This document shows, piece after piece, positions 35,774 to 47,291 of a stretch of DNA of 64,000 bases. The stretch lies in contig NC_062253.1 of assembly GCF_905475465.1 (NCBI RefSeq), forward strand, positions 2,294,001 through 2,358,000. The letters run 5' to 3'. Both the position numbers and the translations under genes were made by a program. Each line of letters opens with the position of its first letter. Positions within the stretch are counted from its first letter, which is position 1. Under the pieces are notes generated by a model that did no database searches, was not told the origin of the DNA, and was given only the letters and a program-made list of their open reading frames with translations. Source of the stretch: Pieris napi (Eukaryota; Arthropoda; Insecta; Lepidoptera; Pieridae).

Positions 35774-37095
35774 GTCCACATAATAGGTATCACGGAATAT
35801 GCTTGTATTAAGAATATTCATAACGCTAAATCACCTGCATCATGAGCCCACCCCACATACGTTCACACCATCACGGAGCACCACCGATTTAGGTATTACG
35901 TATTTAAACATTTTTAATGTTTTTTTTCCTTTCGTAAATATTTGTATCTATTTTGTATATTTTGGCCATGTTCGTTGTATCGCTTTTTGTTGATAATTTA
36001 TGTTAGATTAGGATTACGAAATAAATAATATTAACAAACATATTATTTACCATTAAACATCGAAGTTATGTGTTTGGTTTTGGCAAAGGCAATAAAATAT
36101 CTCCCTATTTAATGCAGTTTGTCTATATTATGGGCGATGATAGTTAGTAAAAACTAGTTATAAGAGGTGAATGAACATAATTAACGTGTTATGTAAACTA
36201 TAACAATACTGGTTTAATTTAATTATCATATTTAAATTTACAACGATAAAATTAATTCCCCGCGATCTTCGTTTCGCCTTATATATATATATATATATTT
36301 ACTTAGCCTAACATTTTAGTAACTATACATATGGAACATTTTGCTATGCTTCCCCATAGAGACGGTTCGATTTTCCAGAATAAAAACCTAAGTATTCCAA
36401 TTTTTTCCCTATAAAAACCTTAGAGATATAAATTCTCGAATTGTTGCAACCGTCTTCGAGGTTTACGCTTAGGAACATATGTTGCATTTTTATTTATATA
36501 GATTGGGCTGGCGTTTGTTCTACTATGAACCCGAAGTTAACTATGTAAAAATCCATCAATTGCGTCCATTTTTGTACGTTAGTGTCTGAACACGCCTGAA
36601 CAAAAGATATTGGTGACGTGAGCAAGGCATGCGCAATCAAACGGACGGATTAAAAATACAGATAATTTATGATCTAATGTTTAACACACAAATAAAAATT
36701 AGAATACTTGTCTATATGTTATATTACTAATATGCTAGCCACACCCAAGGGGCCGCATAATGATTGCATGATGATGTCATGAAGTTCGCAATAATTATTT
36801 TTTGCCCTAGAAATGTTTAGTGCTTAAAACACTAAATGATAATAAATGTAAGACCTCCCCAAATCCATTTATATCTTCCTCCAAAAACGAAAAAACCTTG
36901 TTCACTTGACTTAGACCCGTGCTTTAGACTCAAATATTTATTTATATTTTATTTATTACTGTCCCTTTCAATGTTTACAAGTTTTATTTGCGAAATACAA
37001 ATCTTTATGGGTACTGTGTAAAATGTTACAAAAGAAAATTTAAAACTTTTATTAAAAATACGCTATGTAGACAAGCATATTTCAATTTAGAAGAT
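35774..37095. other. AT-rich intergenic DNA
   Basis: No gene is supported. It holds a TA microsatellite at about 36278-36298 in a degraded repeat (CCCCGCGATCTTCGTTTCGC ... TTATTTATATAGATTGGG). Confidence 0.4.
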
Positions 37096-37438
37096 TATCT
37101 AATATATTAAATTCTCGTGTTACAATGTTCCCATACTCCTCCGAAACGGCTCAACCGATTCTTAAGAATTTTTTTATACATATTCAATAAGTCTGAGAAT
37201 CGGCTACTATCTTTCAAACCCCTAAATGTTAAGGGTCCACCCCAAAAAAAATATTTTTATTTTTTTAGATAAAATTGTTTGTTTTAATTTTTTTATGATA
37301 CAGCATACAAAAATACAAACAAAATCTTTTTTTTACCGCTCTACGATCAACCCCTATTTTTTTATTATTGTGAACTAAAAAAAATTTTCTTAGAAATAAT
37401 ATACATGGAAAAACAAACGTTTGCCGGGTCAGCTAGTA
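37096..37438 (-). repeat. Interspersed repeat, CTAGCTGACCCGGCAAACG family, inverted
   Basis: On the - strand it starts TAGCTGACCCGGCAAACGTT and ends near GAGAATTTAATATATTAGA. Two + strand copies are at 19184 and 32773. Confidence 0.6.
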
Positions 37439-37739
37439 TTCGAGATTAAATTGCTTGGAAACATGCTCTTCCATAGGACAATCAAACTAGACAAAATCAA
37501 CTGGTTGCAAATCTAGTCATACAGGTTTATATTTGCTTTTAATTTTATTTTTAAAAAGAAACTTGACTGTATGCTAATTATTTCATTTTTTTATAAAGAA
37601 TCATGTAAAATCTATAGCATATTTGTAAATATTTGACTATGTATTGCATAATAATATATTTACTATATTGATATTTATTATATTATATTTTATGATTTTT
37701 TTATATATAACACGATGCGCCGATTTTATTTTAGTACAG

Positions 37740-37818
37740 CCTTGCGATTCTGTACCTCACTTTTCGAACTCTCACAGCGGTCTTCACAGCGGCGGTCGCG
37801 CTCAAATCAGTCAAGCAC
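37740..37818. mobile_element. PIF-type MITE, copy 3 (one end)
   Basis: CCTTGCGATTCTGTACCTCA to CTCAAATCAGTCAAGC is preceded by CAG. The other end is replaced by a SINE fragment. Confidence 0.5.
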
Positions 37819-37823
37819 TCGGT

Positions 37824-37955
37824 TTCCTCACGTCGTTTCCTTCACCGTTAGAGCGAATGTTAAATACGCATATAGACAGAAAGTCCATTGGTGCATAGCC
37901 GGGGATAGAACCTCGCTCGCTGAAGCCACTAGGCCAACACTGCTCCACGGAGGTT
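37824..37955 (-). mobile_element. tRNA-derived SINE, family 1 fragment
   Basis: The head GGCCTAGTGGCTTCAGCGAG and GCATAGCCGGGGATAGAACC are read on the - strand. The body is cut at TCACGTCGTTTCC. Confidence 0.55.
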
Positions 37956-38261
37956 TTATATAACCAACATATATACATTATATAGGAATCATAAAGACTC
38001 CAATATTGATTTCAATCAGTGTTAACATTTTTAGCTAATTTCACGAAAGGAAACACCAAGAAATCTGAAAGCATATTTAATAACTTCGTTTGTTCCATAA
38101 TGTACTAAAAATATTTACGTTTCTTATTTGAATTGCAAAGAAAATGAAACGTCTTAAGCCTTATTTATAACCATGGTTACGCTTTTAAATTCATATCAAA
38201 AGAATCTCAACCATAGTAACAAATACGGTATTATGTATGTTTAATACGGCCGAATAATAAA

Positions 38262-38585
38262 AGTCAAAAGTCAAAAGTCCAAAATCATAAATCATTTAAT
38301 CATATAGGTACCACAATGTTCACTTATGAACGTTAAAAGAAAATGTAAGTATATGAAATGCTTCTAACTTTACATTAAGTGCCAGTTCTCAAATCAAGGG
38401 CGTACGCGTGAGAAGAACTGGCAATAAACTCTCTCGTTTTTTTACACAACGTTTGTAAGAAGCTGCACCCATTACACCATGTTCCACATGACATCTTAAG
38501 TAATTAATAATAATTACATAAATTAAAAACAAAGACTTGTCCTCAGCAGGAGGCATGGTGAAATAGGAGCACGCACTTACTAATA
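38262..38585 (-). repeat. LINE 3'-end fragment, family B2
   Basis: It has an AAAAGTCAAAAGTCC tandem tail, ATCATATAGGTACCACAATG, CCAGTTCTCAAATCAAGGGC and TGTTCCACATGACATCTTAA. Confidence 0.6.
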
Positions 38586-38749
38586 GATTCTTTAAATAAA
38601 TGGAGCGGGAATATATGAAAGAATGTTTGGATAACATTGTTAAATGTTATAAAAAAAGAATTACCTAAAATAAATTATAAAATCTGTAAGTAGCTTTGAG
38701 CTTCACTATTTTGACTCACTTGAAACTAATCAATGTAGGTATCTATACT

Positions 38750-38990
38750 TCTATACTAATATGTATTATAAAGAGGAAAGGTTTGATATTTTGTTTGTTT
38801 GAAATGAATAGGCTCCGAAACTACTGGACCGATTTCAAAAATTCTTTCACCGATGGCAAGCTACACTATTCCCGAGTGACATAGGCTATGTTTCATTTTC
38901 AAAAATTAGGGATGCTTACTAAAACTTAATTAATCTAACCCAAGGGGTAAAAAAATAAACAAAAAACTTCCTTCAATCGTGTGCGCTGCG
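38750..38990 (+). repeat. Interspersed repeat (CTCCGAAACTACTGGACCGA)
   Basis: ATAAAGAGGAAAGGTTTGAT, AATAGGCTCCGAAACTACTG and GAGTGACATAGGCTATG form a pattern widely seen as non-coding repeats in insect genomes. Only one copy is in the window. Confidence 0.4.
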
Positions 38991-39081
38991 AAAACTATTA
39001 ATGATAGAACAAAATGATGTATTACAATTTTTCAGGATACATCACTATTTAAAAAAAATTTCACGGCAGCATGTCTCTATG

Positions 39082-39149
39082 TTTTATAGTTACGTCACAA
39101 TAAGCGTCCTTTTTAATAAAAGGACGCTTATTGTGACGTAACTATAAAA
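39082..39149. repeat. Perfect 32-bp inverted repeat with 4-base loop
   Basis: The arm TTTTATAGTTACGTCACAAT continues to CCTTTT, then loop TAAT, then the exact reverse complement. There are no mismatches in 32 pairs. No related copy is recognised in the window. Confidence 0.8.
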
Positions 39150-40317
39150 TAATAATTTATTTTTTTATTAAAATACCACCGCTAGAAAAGGCTCTTTATT
39201 CGTACCTAGGTATTGGTCCTTATCAAAATAATTACCAACGTTTCACATAAGCTACAATTTAATGGCATAACCACCAAAAAAGCATGGTGGATTGGTGTGC
39301 TCCTGCCTTTTCTCTTGAATAGTTTGCTACTATGTAATATAACAAAAATCTTAGCCACAGCAACGCTTAGCCGAGTCTACTTGTTTAGAACAAAAGTGTA
39401 GAAATCTCTAATTTTTATCGCTAATAATATAAATAGGATGGTAATTTAATATGTCTGTTACGCTTTGACGACTGAACCATTGAAGCGATGTTATCTAAGG
39501 ACAATTAACAATTATCCTTATTGCATTATCCGCTAGAAAAACCAGCCCTTCGAATGGTGTAGATATATTTTTAAATAGTTTCGATTATGTACGGCAAACT
39601 ACAACCTAAAACAATAGTATTTTACGAATGGCTAACAGTTCTATTTTAAAGGGACTAAAAATAAAATAGGCAGACATTAGAAAGAAAGTACCATTTCCCA
39701 TTTCCCTACAACCCCTAGACCCTAGCATAAGTTTATCTGATGTGTTACGTGATGTTTCTTAACAGAGTTACCCTTTTGTGCCTGACACATGTCGATTTTT
39801 AGATGTAAGGCATGCTTTGTTCGTTGCGTTCTAGAAAGGGCAGTCCAACACTTCTCAAATGTAACTTTTGATTAAAAGAAAACTTTTATAAATGATAAGT
39901 ATGTATGGTCTAAGGTCCCGATATACAGCGACCTTCACCGAGATGCTTATTTAATGAAACGTATTTTATATTTAATTTAATATGTCAATAAATATAATCC
40001 ATATGGGTTGCCTAGCAAATTTCAGTCCAGAGTATGTTTAAAAAACATTTAAAAAAAAATATTTTTTTAAACATTTCACCGTTATGATTATTAGATAAAT
40101 TCTATACCAATCGAAAGTATGAAGCCCATAGAATATGCAAACGTTAGGTTGTTTTTAATCAATTAATTATTTATGTGTATATTTTTTATGTGACACTAAA
40201 GTATATATACATCTTTAGTAAAAAAGAAGGTTATAGTGATACATATATAATACTACCCTGATTAAAAATATTGATTGAAAAAAATTAAAAAAATTTACTA
40301 CATGCAAATTATAAAAC

Positions 40318-40480
40318 TAGCTTCAAGTGCACAGGCGCTAATTAAAGATTTAAGTTGGCGCCATGTAGATAGCACCGGCAACTCTGATGATTTCCTCGCT
40401 CAACGAATAAATACCGCAAGACAGCGTGAAAATGCCAGCATTAAACAAACTGCCACAGCGACCAAACGTTTTAAATTTTT
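40318..40480 (+). repeat. LINE C-terminal fragment, family C
   Basis: Open reading SSAQALIKDLSWRHVDSTGN, then FLAQRINTARQRENASI, matches the GSYLGQRISLAIQRGNAAS block of 44685-44885. It is 5'-truncated. Confidence 0.6.
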
Positions 40481-41016
40481 GTTAATTTTTTTACTATATT
40501 CCTTATTGGTTACTTATCCCAAAAAGCCACTCAGTTGGGGCTCCATGCCAAGAAATATTGAGATACGGTTCCTTTGTGCGTTCATACAAACTGAGTGGTT
40601 ACTAAAGTTAGTCTCTATTTGGAAAATTATTTGTATAAGAGGCAGAATAGTTCTTTATTAAAACGGTTTAATTGGCCTGTTTTAGACGAGATTGCAACAA
40701 TGATTCTTATTATTACTGGTCAATTGAGTATTAAAATAGTATCCGATGATGCAGGGTCTAATAAAAACGTAACTAAATACATCCAATTCATTAAAATTTG
40801 TTTAGACTTTAGCCTTTAGTGGGGTTCTGATCACGTTAAAGACAATCGAATCGCGGGTTGTTCTCGGCCTTTTAAGAGTTTATTTCTTTTACTTGTGAAA
40901 CATATTTTTCCAGCTCTAACACCAGTGTAAGCTTAGGCATTGCGCATGCCCATCATCCCTGAGATCGAATCTTCGATAACGCCAGTAGGTGTAATTAGAA
41001 GTTTTTTTTTTTTTAA

Positions 41017-41253
41017 AGACAATTCACACCAATTGACCTAGTCCCATGCTGGTGAAGCTTGTGTTATGGGTACTAGGCAACGGATATACATACATATTAT
41101 AGATAGATAGACATATAAATACATATTTAAACACCCAAGACCTAAGCACAACACCAAATGCTCATCACATCGATGTTCGTCTCAGCCGGGGATCGAACCC
41201 GGGACCCATGGATTTGCAGTCAGGGGTACTAACCACTAGACCAATGAGTCGTC
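41017..41253 (-). mobile_element. tRNA-derived SINE, family 2
   Basis: Near-identical to 6915-7152: box A GGTCTAGTGGTTAG, box B GGGTTCGATCCCC and the same body. It has a short internal deletion near CATGCTGGTGAAGCT. Confidence 0.75.
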
Positions 41254-41937
41254 AATTTTCTAACGGTTGAGCAGTGTTGGACTGCTCTGTCAAAAATGAG
41301 TGAACTCTCCATGGCATGCCTAAAGCTTAGGTTTCCTAGAAAAGCGGTGCCGTTAACGTTTACTTTTTTACATAATGCAAAAAAACTATCATTTTCGCTC
41401 GTCCAAGTCACGTTTCCACTCATTGTATTAATTAAATATGGGCACCGCTACACGCAAAAAACGTTGAACTACTGTTTATCACCGCTATGACGGCCGTCAC
41501 GCTAATGACAGCACCACTATTTGACGTTACGGTGACACTCAACGTTCTCTAGAAAACCTACTCCGACGTATGGGTGACGTCACCCAACATTACATTACGG
41601 CCGTTGGATAACGGCACCGCTTTTCTAGGAAACCGTAGCTTTAGATTTAAAAATCGACGGCGTGTGTCAGGCACGGAAGGCTAACTTCTTGATTGTTAAG
41701 AAAAACACGTAACATACAAGAATCTTAAGATAAGACCTAGATTTTGTAGGCCATTGTTATGTTTGTGAAGGTAATGTGTGGAACTGGCATGCCATAGACA
41801 CAAAACTTTTCGGCGTGTGTCAGGCACAGAAGGTCACCAACTTGCCAATTAAGAAAAAGAAATCGCGAAACCGATACAGAAATCTTATCTAACTTTTTTC
41901 AACATAAAATAATGTGAATCCAACTGAACAACGAAGA
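41254..41937. other. Intergenic DNA without supported gene
   Basis: Contains GCGTGTGTCAGGCAC twice (about 41661, 41814), a piece shared with SINE family 1. Otherwise it is unique. Confidence 0.35.
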
Positions 41938-42196
41938 TATAGGTATGTTAACTAAAGCTGGCGGCTTCAACACATTTACACTTTGTGCTTGTGTAGTGTC
42001 TGTGAATAAGCGCGAGACGTGATGTCAAACTGAAATACAATCATAAATACATCATGAATAGACTGTCCGTCGTGTATGAGTGGACTAAAATGTATAGCAT
42101 GGCAAAAAAATCATATTTTGAAACATACTGTATGTGAAATTGCATTAGTGTGAGTACTGTGAACCCGCCAGCTTTCGATAACCGACCTATACTAAA
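41938..42196 (-). mobile_element. Compact MITE with AAAGCTGGCGG ends
   Basis: The GTTAACTAAAGCTGGCGGCT end and the CCGCCAGCTTTCGATAAC end are imperfect inverses. The whole copy corresponds to the interrupted copy at 8922-9625 in reverse. Confidence 0.6.
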
Positions 42197-42470
42197 ATAC
42201 CTATATAAAAATGTCACCTTATAATAAATCCGTAGGGTCATTTGGAATTTGAATTTATCAGTCGGTCAAAGCATGATCTCAAAAACCAGATTGAAACCAG
42301 ATAAATTGATGTTAACATAACGGCTCGTCTTGTTTAAATAAATTATTTTATAATAAATTTGAATTTAAAATTATTTTTCTTTTTCGCATGCTTTACAGCA
42401 AACACGGTCTCGGTAATGCAGTTAAAAGTTAAAATAACATTTGTTAACTAACAGTTAAAGTAGCTGGGCA

Positions 42471-42804
42471 CAGTGACGTATCAATAGGGTGGCAGGGCTG
42501 GCAAAATGCCACGGGCCCCCGACCTAAGAGAGCCCCCGACCCAAGAGGGCCCCTGCCCAAGAGATATTATGTTTTATGGATGAATGTGAAGTCTCCAATA
42601 CGCATTGGGCTAGCGTGGGGACTACAGACCATTCCCTCTCGCCTAAGACAGGAGGCCTATGGCCATTAGTGGGACATATACGTGTAATTGAGTACGCTGA
42701 AAAACTCGAAGTTTAATAAAATTAAACTGAGTAGGGACGATTTTTACTGATAGGACCCCATCAAAAGAATTTACCACGGGCCCCAGATGATAGTTACGCC
42801 ACTG
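42471..42804. mobile_element. hAT MITE, copy 2
   Basis: A 334-bp inverse copy of the element at 35252. Ends are CAGTGACGTATCAATAGGG and ATAGTTACGCCACTG, flanked by exact GCTGGGCA duplications (42463-42470, 42805-42812). Confidence 0.88.
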
Positions 42805-43246
42805 GCTGGGCAGTTGTATTTTTAAAATTACTGCAATATTTTTTATGGGACGGTATGTAAAGCTGGAAGCACTTAAAGCTGAATTAAGTTAAGCAATAAA
42901 AGGAGGTTGCAAATGCGTTGCCGGCCTCTAAGTAAGGCTCTTCTCATGAAGGCTCATAAGTCGTAACGGATCCGAAATAACGGAACGGACCTGGTATGAC
43001 AGTTCAATAAAGTTTGGTTCCAGTTTAATCAATAAAGATTAGTTTTAAAGGGAACAACGGCGAATTTTACTTTAAATATAGGATAATCAGGACTGGAATT
43101 AAGTATGGGATGCTACTTATCTTGACACGTTAGCCCCGTCTCACCTCAACAAGCAAAAAAGCTGGGGCGGCAAAATCAGGCGAAAAATAATAAACGGCTC
43201 AAAGACTTTCCTCTAACTTTAATTTGGTTCCCTTTGGAGTAGGGAC

Positions 43247-43485
43247 TCTTGGGCCGTGGGGTTCAAGTGCACAGGCGCTGATTAAACATTAAAGTTGGCG
43301 CCTGGTAGATAATACCGGTGACCCCAGAGCTGGTGCTTTCTTCGCTCAACGAATATCGCAAAACAGCCTTGCGATTCTCGCGACCGCCGCTGTGAAAACC
43401 GCTGTGTGAGTTCGAAAAGTGAGTTACAGAATAGCAAGGCAGCAAAGAAATGCTAGCAGTAAACACAGCCACAGGGACCAAACTT
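43247..43485 (+). repeat. LINE family C fragment with nested MITE
   Basis: GGACTCTTGGGCCGTGGGGT, GTTGGCGCCTGGTAGATAAT and CCACAGGGACCAAACTTTG match family C. The block is interrupted at 43377-43439 by a PIF-type MITE. Confidence 0.6.
43377..43439. mobile_element. PIF-type MITE, copy 4 (63-bp foldback)
   Basis: CCTTGCGATTCT at the left and AGAATAGCAAGG at the right are flanked by CAG on both sides (43374-43376, 43440-43442). It sits inside a family C LINE fragment. It is the smallest member of the family. Confidence 0.7.
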
Positions 43486-43699
43486 TGAAATTAGTCATTA
43501 TTATTACTATTTAGGTAATATTGTAAATACTGTATATATGTATGTTGGAAATACATTTTCATTTATAAAACAATTTCTTTGATACTTACTTCTCCTCTCC
43601 GGTCATATTACGAATATTTTCCTGTTAAAGTTATTACTGGGTACATTCATGCGATAACCACATATCAAAGGAGACATAGCTTTGAGGTGTTAATACAAA

Positions 43700-43840
43700 G
43701 TCAAAGTCAAAAATCATTTAATCATATAGGTTAGGTTAGGTCAATGTAAACTTATGAACGTTAAAAATATATGGAATGCTAACTGAAGAGAAAAACTGGC
43801 AATAAACTCTCTGCCACTCATTTTAATCACCGAGATTTTT
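43700..43840 (-). repeat. LINE 3'-end fragment, family B2 (deleted)
   Basis: AAAGTCAAAGTCAAAAATCA, then GAACGTTAAAAATATATGG and ACTGGCAATAAACTCTCTGC. The centre is missing. Confidence 0.5.
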
Positions 43841-44371
43841 TGTTTTAATTATAAATACGTAATTGTATATAAATGTTTTATAGAAATTAGGAATTTATTT
43901 ATAAAAACATACAAACGCTCGGCACTCTGATACATTGGTACAAGAAAAATAAAATACAATATTTAATGTGACAAGCATTTATAGACAAACATAACATACA
44001 CGAAGAGAAAAAAAAATTAACCAAAAAGTTACATTATAAAAACTAAAGGAAAATCGATTGTGAATATAAAAAAAGAAGTTTTGAATATGTTTTTATAAAT
44101 CTATTATTATTAAATCTTTGCGATTTACTGTTGCTTATTGATTTTTAAACTGTGTTTAATTTATTAATTAAAACAGTTTTTTTTAATGTTCTTGATGAGT
44201 AGCTTCTTTCTTTTGACCAATATTTTTTTTATAATCTATGATTTCGTTGAATTTTAGTTTTGAAGAAAAGCTAAAAATTCTGTTTAAAAAAATCACTTTG
44301 CGTAAATTTATTTTTGATAAGATTTCGAATTTAGTATTTATGATTTAATAATAATTACTTTCTTGCTATAC

Positions 44372-44545
44372 TTAAAAAAACTCACTCAAAACAGCAACCA
44401 GAATCTGATGCACTTTACTGCCTTCCGAGCAATACTTTTTCACTGTGTACTTCAACATTTTCACAGCACTGTTTGGATACGACCACAAACCACCAGCGTG
44501 TCTCACTAAATGAGCATTCCCAGTTACACAGAGTCCTATATACAT
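44372..44545 (-). CDS. Hypothetical small ORF, 57 codons
   Basis: The ATG at 44545 and TAA at 44374-44372 enclose MYIGLCVTGNAHLVRHAGGL and onward to HQILVAVLSEFF. Composition looks protein-like (Trp, Tyr, Cys, charged residues spread) in AT-rich DNA. I do not recognise a family. It could be a remnant of a mobile-element protein, an exon of an unseen gene, or chance. Confidence 0.25.
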   Translation of the reverse strand: MYIGLCVTGNAHLVRHAGGLWSYPNSAVKMLKYTVKKYCSEGSKVHQILVAVLSEFF

Positions 44546-44684
44546 TTAACAGGGCGATTCATGTCCAATACGTTAAGCAGCGAAGTTGCCGCGTTAAACG
44601 ACAGATATGGCATTCTTTTAATAATCTTACGTTGGCATTAGTTCGCACGTTTTGATAGTGAATTTAATATCACATTATCCATTC

Positions 44685-44885
44685 GGTGTCGAGACCCTTG
44701 GTCCGTGGGGTCCTAACGCTTTAAGGCTGTTTAAAGAAAGTTCAAAAAGGTTAGTCGACATCACAGAAGACCGAAGATCTGGCAGCTACCTCGGACAAAG
44801 AATTAGTCTAGCAATTCAAAGGGGGAACGCTGCCAGTATCTTCGGAACCTTGCCTAAAGGGACTTCTTTTAATAATATATTTTAG
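44685..44885 (+). pseudogene. LINE C-terminal fragment, family C (best copy)
   Basis: Open frame TLGPWGPNALRLFKESSKRL, then GSYLGQRISLAIQRGNAAS and FGTLPKGTSFNNIF, to a TAG at 44883. This is the C-terminal end of a non-LTR retrotransposon protein and gives the reading frame for the four other family C fragments. Its 5' end is truncated and no reverse transcriptase core is present. Confidence 0.6.
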
Positions 44886-45087
44886 TTTATGTTTAGTTAT
44901 TTATTTCAATGTATATTATTTTTTTATTATTTATTTTAAGTATATGATTATATTAATTATCTTATATTTAAATGTCATAATAATTATTTTATTATTTATA
45001 ATTTCATATGTTTGTTAAACTTATATCACATTTATATTATATTTATGCCTCAATATTCTTCTAAACCATGTTTCCACAACTATTAAA

Positions 45088-45356
45088 TCAGTAGTGCTAC
45101 AACCTTTTGAGGCCTAGACTCAAATTTCTTTATCTGTTTCATAATCATTTGTCAATTTACACACGCCGTCGACTTTTTGCGTCTAAGGCAAGCCGGTTTT
45201 CTCACGATGTTGTTTTTGATATTGTGATTGATGTTCCTTCACCGGTCGAGCGAATGTTAAATGTGCACATAGAAATGCACTGCACAGCCGGGGATCGAAC
45301 ATACGACCTCAGGGATGAGAGTCGCACGCTGAAGCCACTAGGCCAACACTGCTCTG
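45088..45356 (-). mobile_element. tRNA-derived SINE, family 1
   Basis: - strand head GGCCTAGTGGCTTCAGCGTG, box B GTTCGATCCCCGGC (here TGTTCGATCC), and tail GTTGTAGCACTACTGATTT. A short duplication is near the CACGATGTTG block. It is adjacent to a second copy in the same orientation. Confidence 0.75.
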
Positions 45357-45387
45357 CAAATACGTTCCTTAAAATAAATAAAAAATA

Positions 45388-45676
45388 AATCAGTGGCGGT
45401 ACAACGTCTTTAGGTCTGGGCCTCAGATTTCTGTATCTGTTTCATGATCATTTTTCAATCTAATAGGCAAGTAGGTGATCAGCCTCCTGTGCCTGACACA
45501 CGCCGCCGTCGACTCTTTGGGTCTAAGACATGTCGGTTTCCTCACGATGTGTTCCTTCACCGTTCGAGCGAATGTTAAATGTGCACATAGAAAGAAAGCA
45601 CAGCACAGCCGGGGATCGAAACTACGACCTCAAGGATGACAGTCGCACGCTGAAGCCATTAGGCCAACACTGCTCT
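45388..45676 (-). mobile_element. tRNA-derived SINE, family 1, full length
   Basis: The same family starts 32 bases after the previous copy and has the same orientation. It is complete from GAGCAGTGTTGGCCTAATGG to GTTGTACCGCCACTGATTT (- strand). Confidence 0.8.
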
Positions 45677-46190
45677 GCTCTTTACTAAAGTTTATAAAGT
45701 ATGTTGATGCCGTAAAATTAATAGGTGATTAGTAACCCAAAAGAGTGATTACGCCACCAACTGGTGAACAAAAATACTAAAGGGGCCACGTAACATTGAT
45801 GTTTTAATTAAAATTAGAAATAAAATATTTTTCTACTTTTTAATAAAGATATTAAAATTATATTATTATTAATGTAAGAACATAAAGGTCTCTTAAAGGA
45901 CCCTAGTTCCGCGTTTATCAACAAATCACAAACAAATATTACATTATATTTTTACTATTTTACTTTTTGTTTAATTATTTTCACTTAATTTAAATCGACG
46001 ATATACTAGAACTAGACGCGACGTATTACTAGAACATATTATGAGTTAATTATGTAAAAAAACAAATTAGGACAGAGTTTTTAGATAGATAAAAACTGTA
46101 ATAAAACTAAATTATTCCAACATTTACTGAAATGTTGGCGCCAGAAGGACTTTTGTAACAAACCGTTTCATGTGGTAATCACCACAAATA

Positions 46191-47291
46191 TTAGGTCCTT
46201 AAATATGAAATTGGCGTACTGGCCACTTTAATCACGATGTTCTCCTCTTTGGTCAGGAATTCCAAATTCAAATTTCTACAGCTATTTACTCATGTATTTG
46301 TGCTTCGATGACCGTCATTCGTTTGTTTTTTTCTTCTGTTTTTTTCTGTTTGTATCACTAATTTTACAAAATGGAAAACTTAAAGTATCGCATTATTTAC
46401 GAGTACGAGTTCCGCCGTGGCACTAGTGCTGCGGAAACGCCTCGAAGGGTGAATGATGTGTATGGCGGTCATGTTGCAAAAGAAAACACAGTTCGTTTTT
46501 GGTTCCAACGTTTTCGTTCGGAAACTTCGACCTGCAGAACAAGCCCCGTGGACGGCCTGAGATCCAAGTTGATAATGAAGTATTGAAGGCTATTGTGGAT
46601 GCGGATCCATCGCAAACCACGTCCGAGTTAGCTGCAGGCTGCGGTGTTAGTAATAAATCTGTTTTAATTCACTTGAAGCAAATTGGGAAGATTAAAAAGC
46701 TTGAAAAATTGGTTACCTCACGAATTGACTGAAGTTAACCGGCAAACGCGCGTCGACTGCTGCGTTACATTACTGAACCGGCACAATAATGAAGTTATTT
46801 TAAACCGAATCATTACCTGTGACGAAAAATGGGTTCTTTACGATAATCGGAAGCGCTTAGCGCAATGGTGGGATCCTGGCCAGCCAGCCAAATCCAAGCG
46901 AAAATTAACCCCAAAAAAGTTACTTGTAAGCGTTTGGTGGACTAGTGCCGGTATTGTTAATTGCAGTTTTCTCAAATCTGGCCAGACTATTACGGCTGAT
47001 GTCTATTGTCAGCAATTGCAAACCATGATGGAAAAGCTAGCGGCTAAACAACCTAGGCTGGTCAATCGCTCCACGCCACTGCTACTTCACGACAACGCTA
47101 GACCACACACTGCACAACAGACGGCTACCAAATTAGAAGAACTTCAATTGGAATGTCAAAGACATCCTCCGTACTCGCCGGACCTTGCTCCAACAGATTA
47201 CCATTTTTTTCGAAATTTGGACAACTTCTTGCAAGGGAAAAAATTTAACTCTGATGGAGCAGTCCAAATCGCCTTCACAGATTTTAAATAA
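46191..47291 (+). pseudogene. Mariner transposase remnant (cecropia-type ends)
   Basis: The left end TTAGGTCCTTAAATATGAAA follows a TA, as in cecropia-type mariners. The ATG at 46371 begins ENLKYRIIYEYEFRRGTSA. The frame shifts near 46545 (to KPRGRPEIQVDNEVLKAIVD) and again near 46700 (to WLPHELTEVNRQTR). The catalytic part retains TCDEKWVLYDN, LLHDNARPHTAQQ and PPYSPDLAPTDYHFF, the D,D34D triad. It ends early at FTDFK (47291), and no matching right end is seen. Inactive. Confidence 0.85.

Noticed and set aside
40275..40819. Two overlapping ORFs as a host gene
   Set aside because: The first contains the family C LINE block; the second has no motif and lies in AT-rich DNA.
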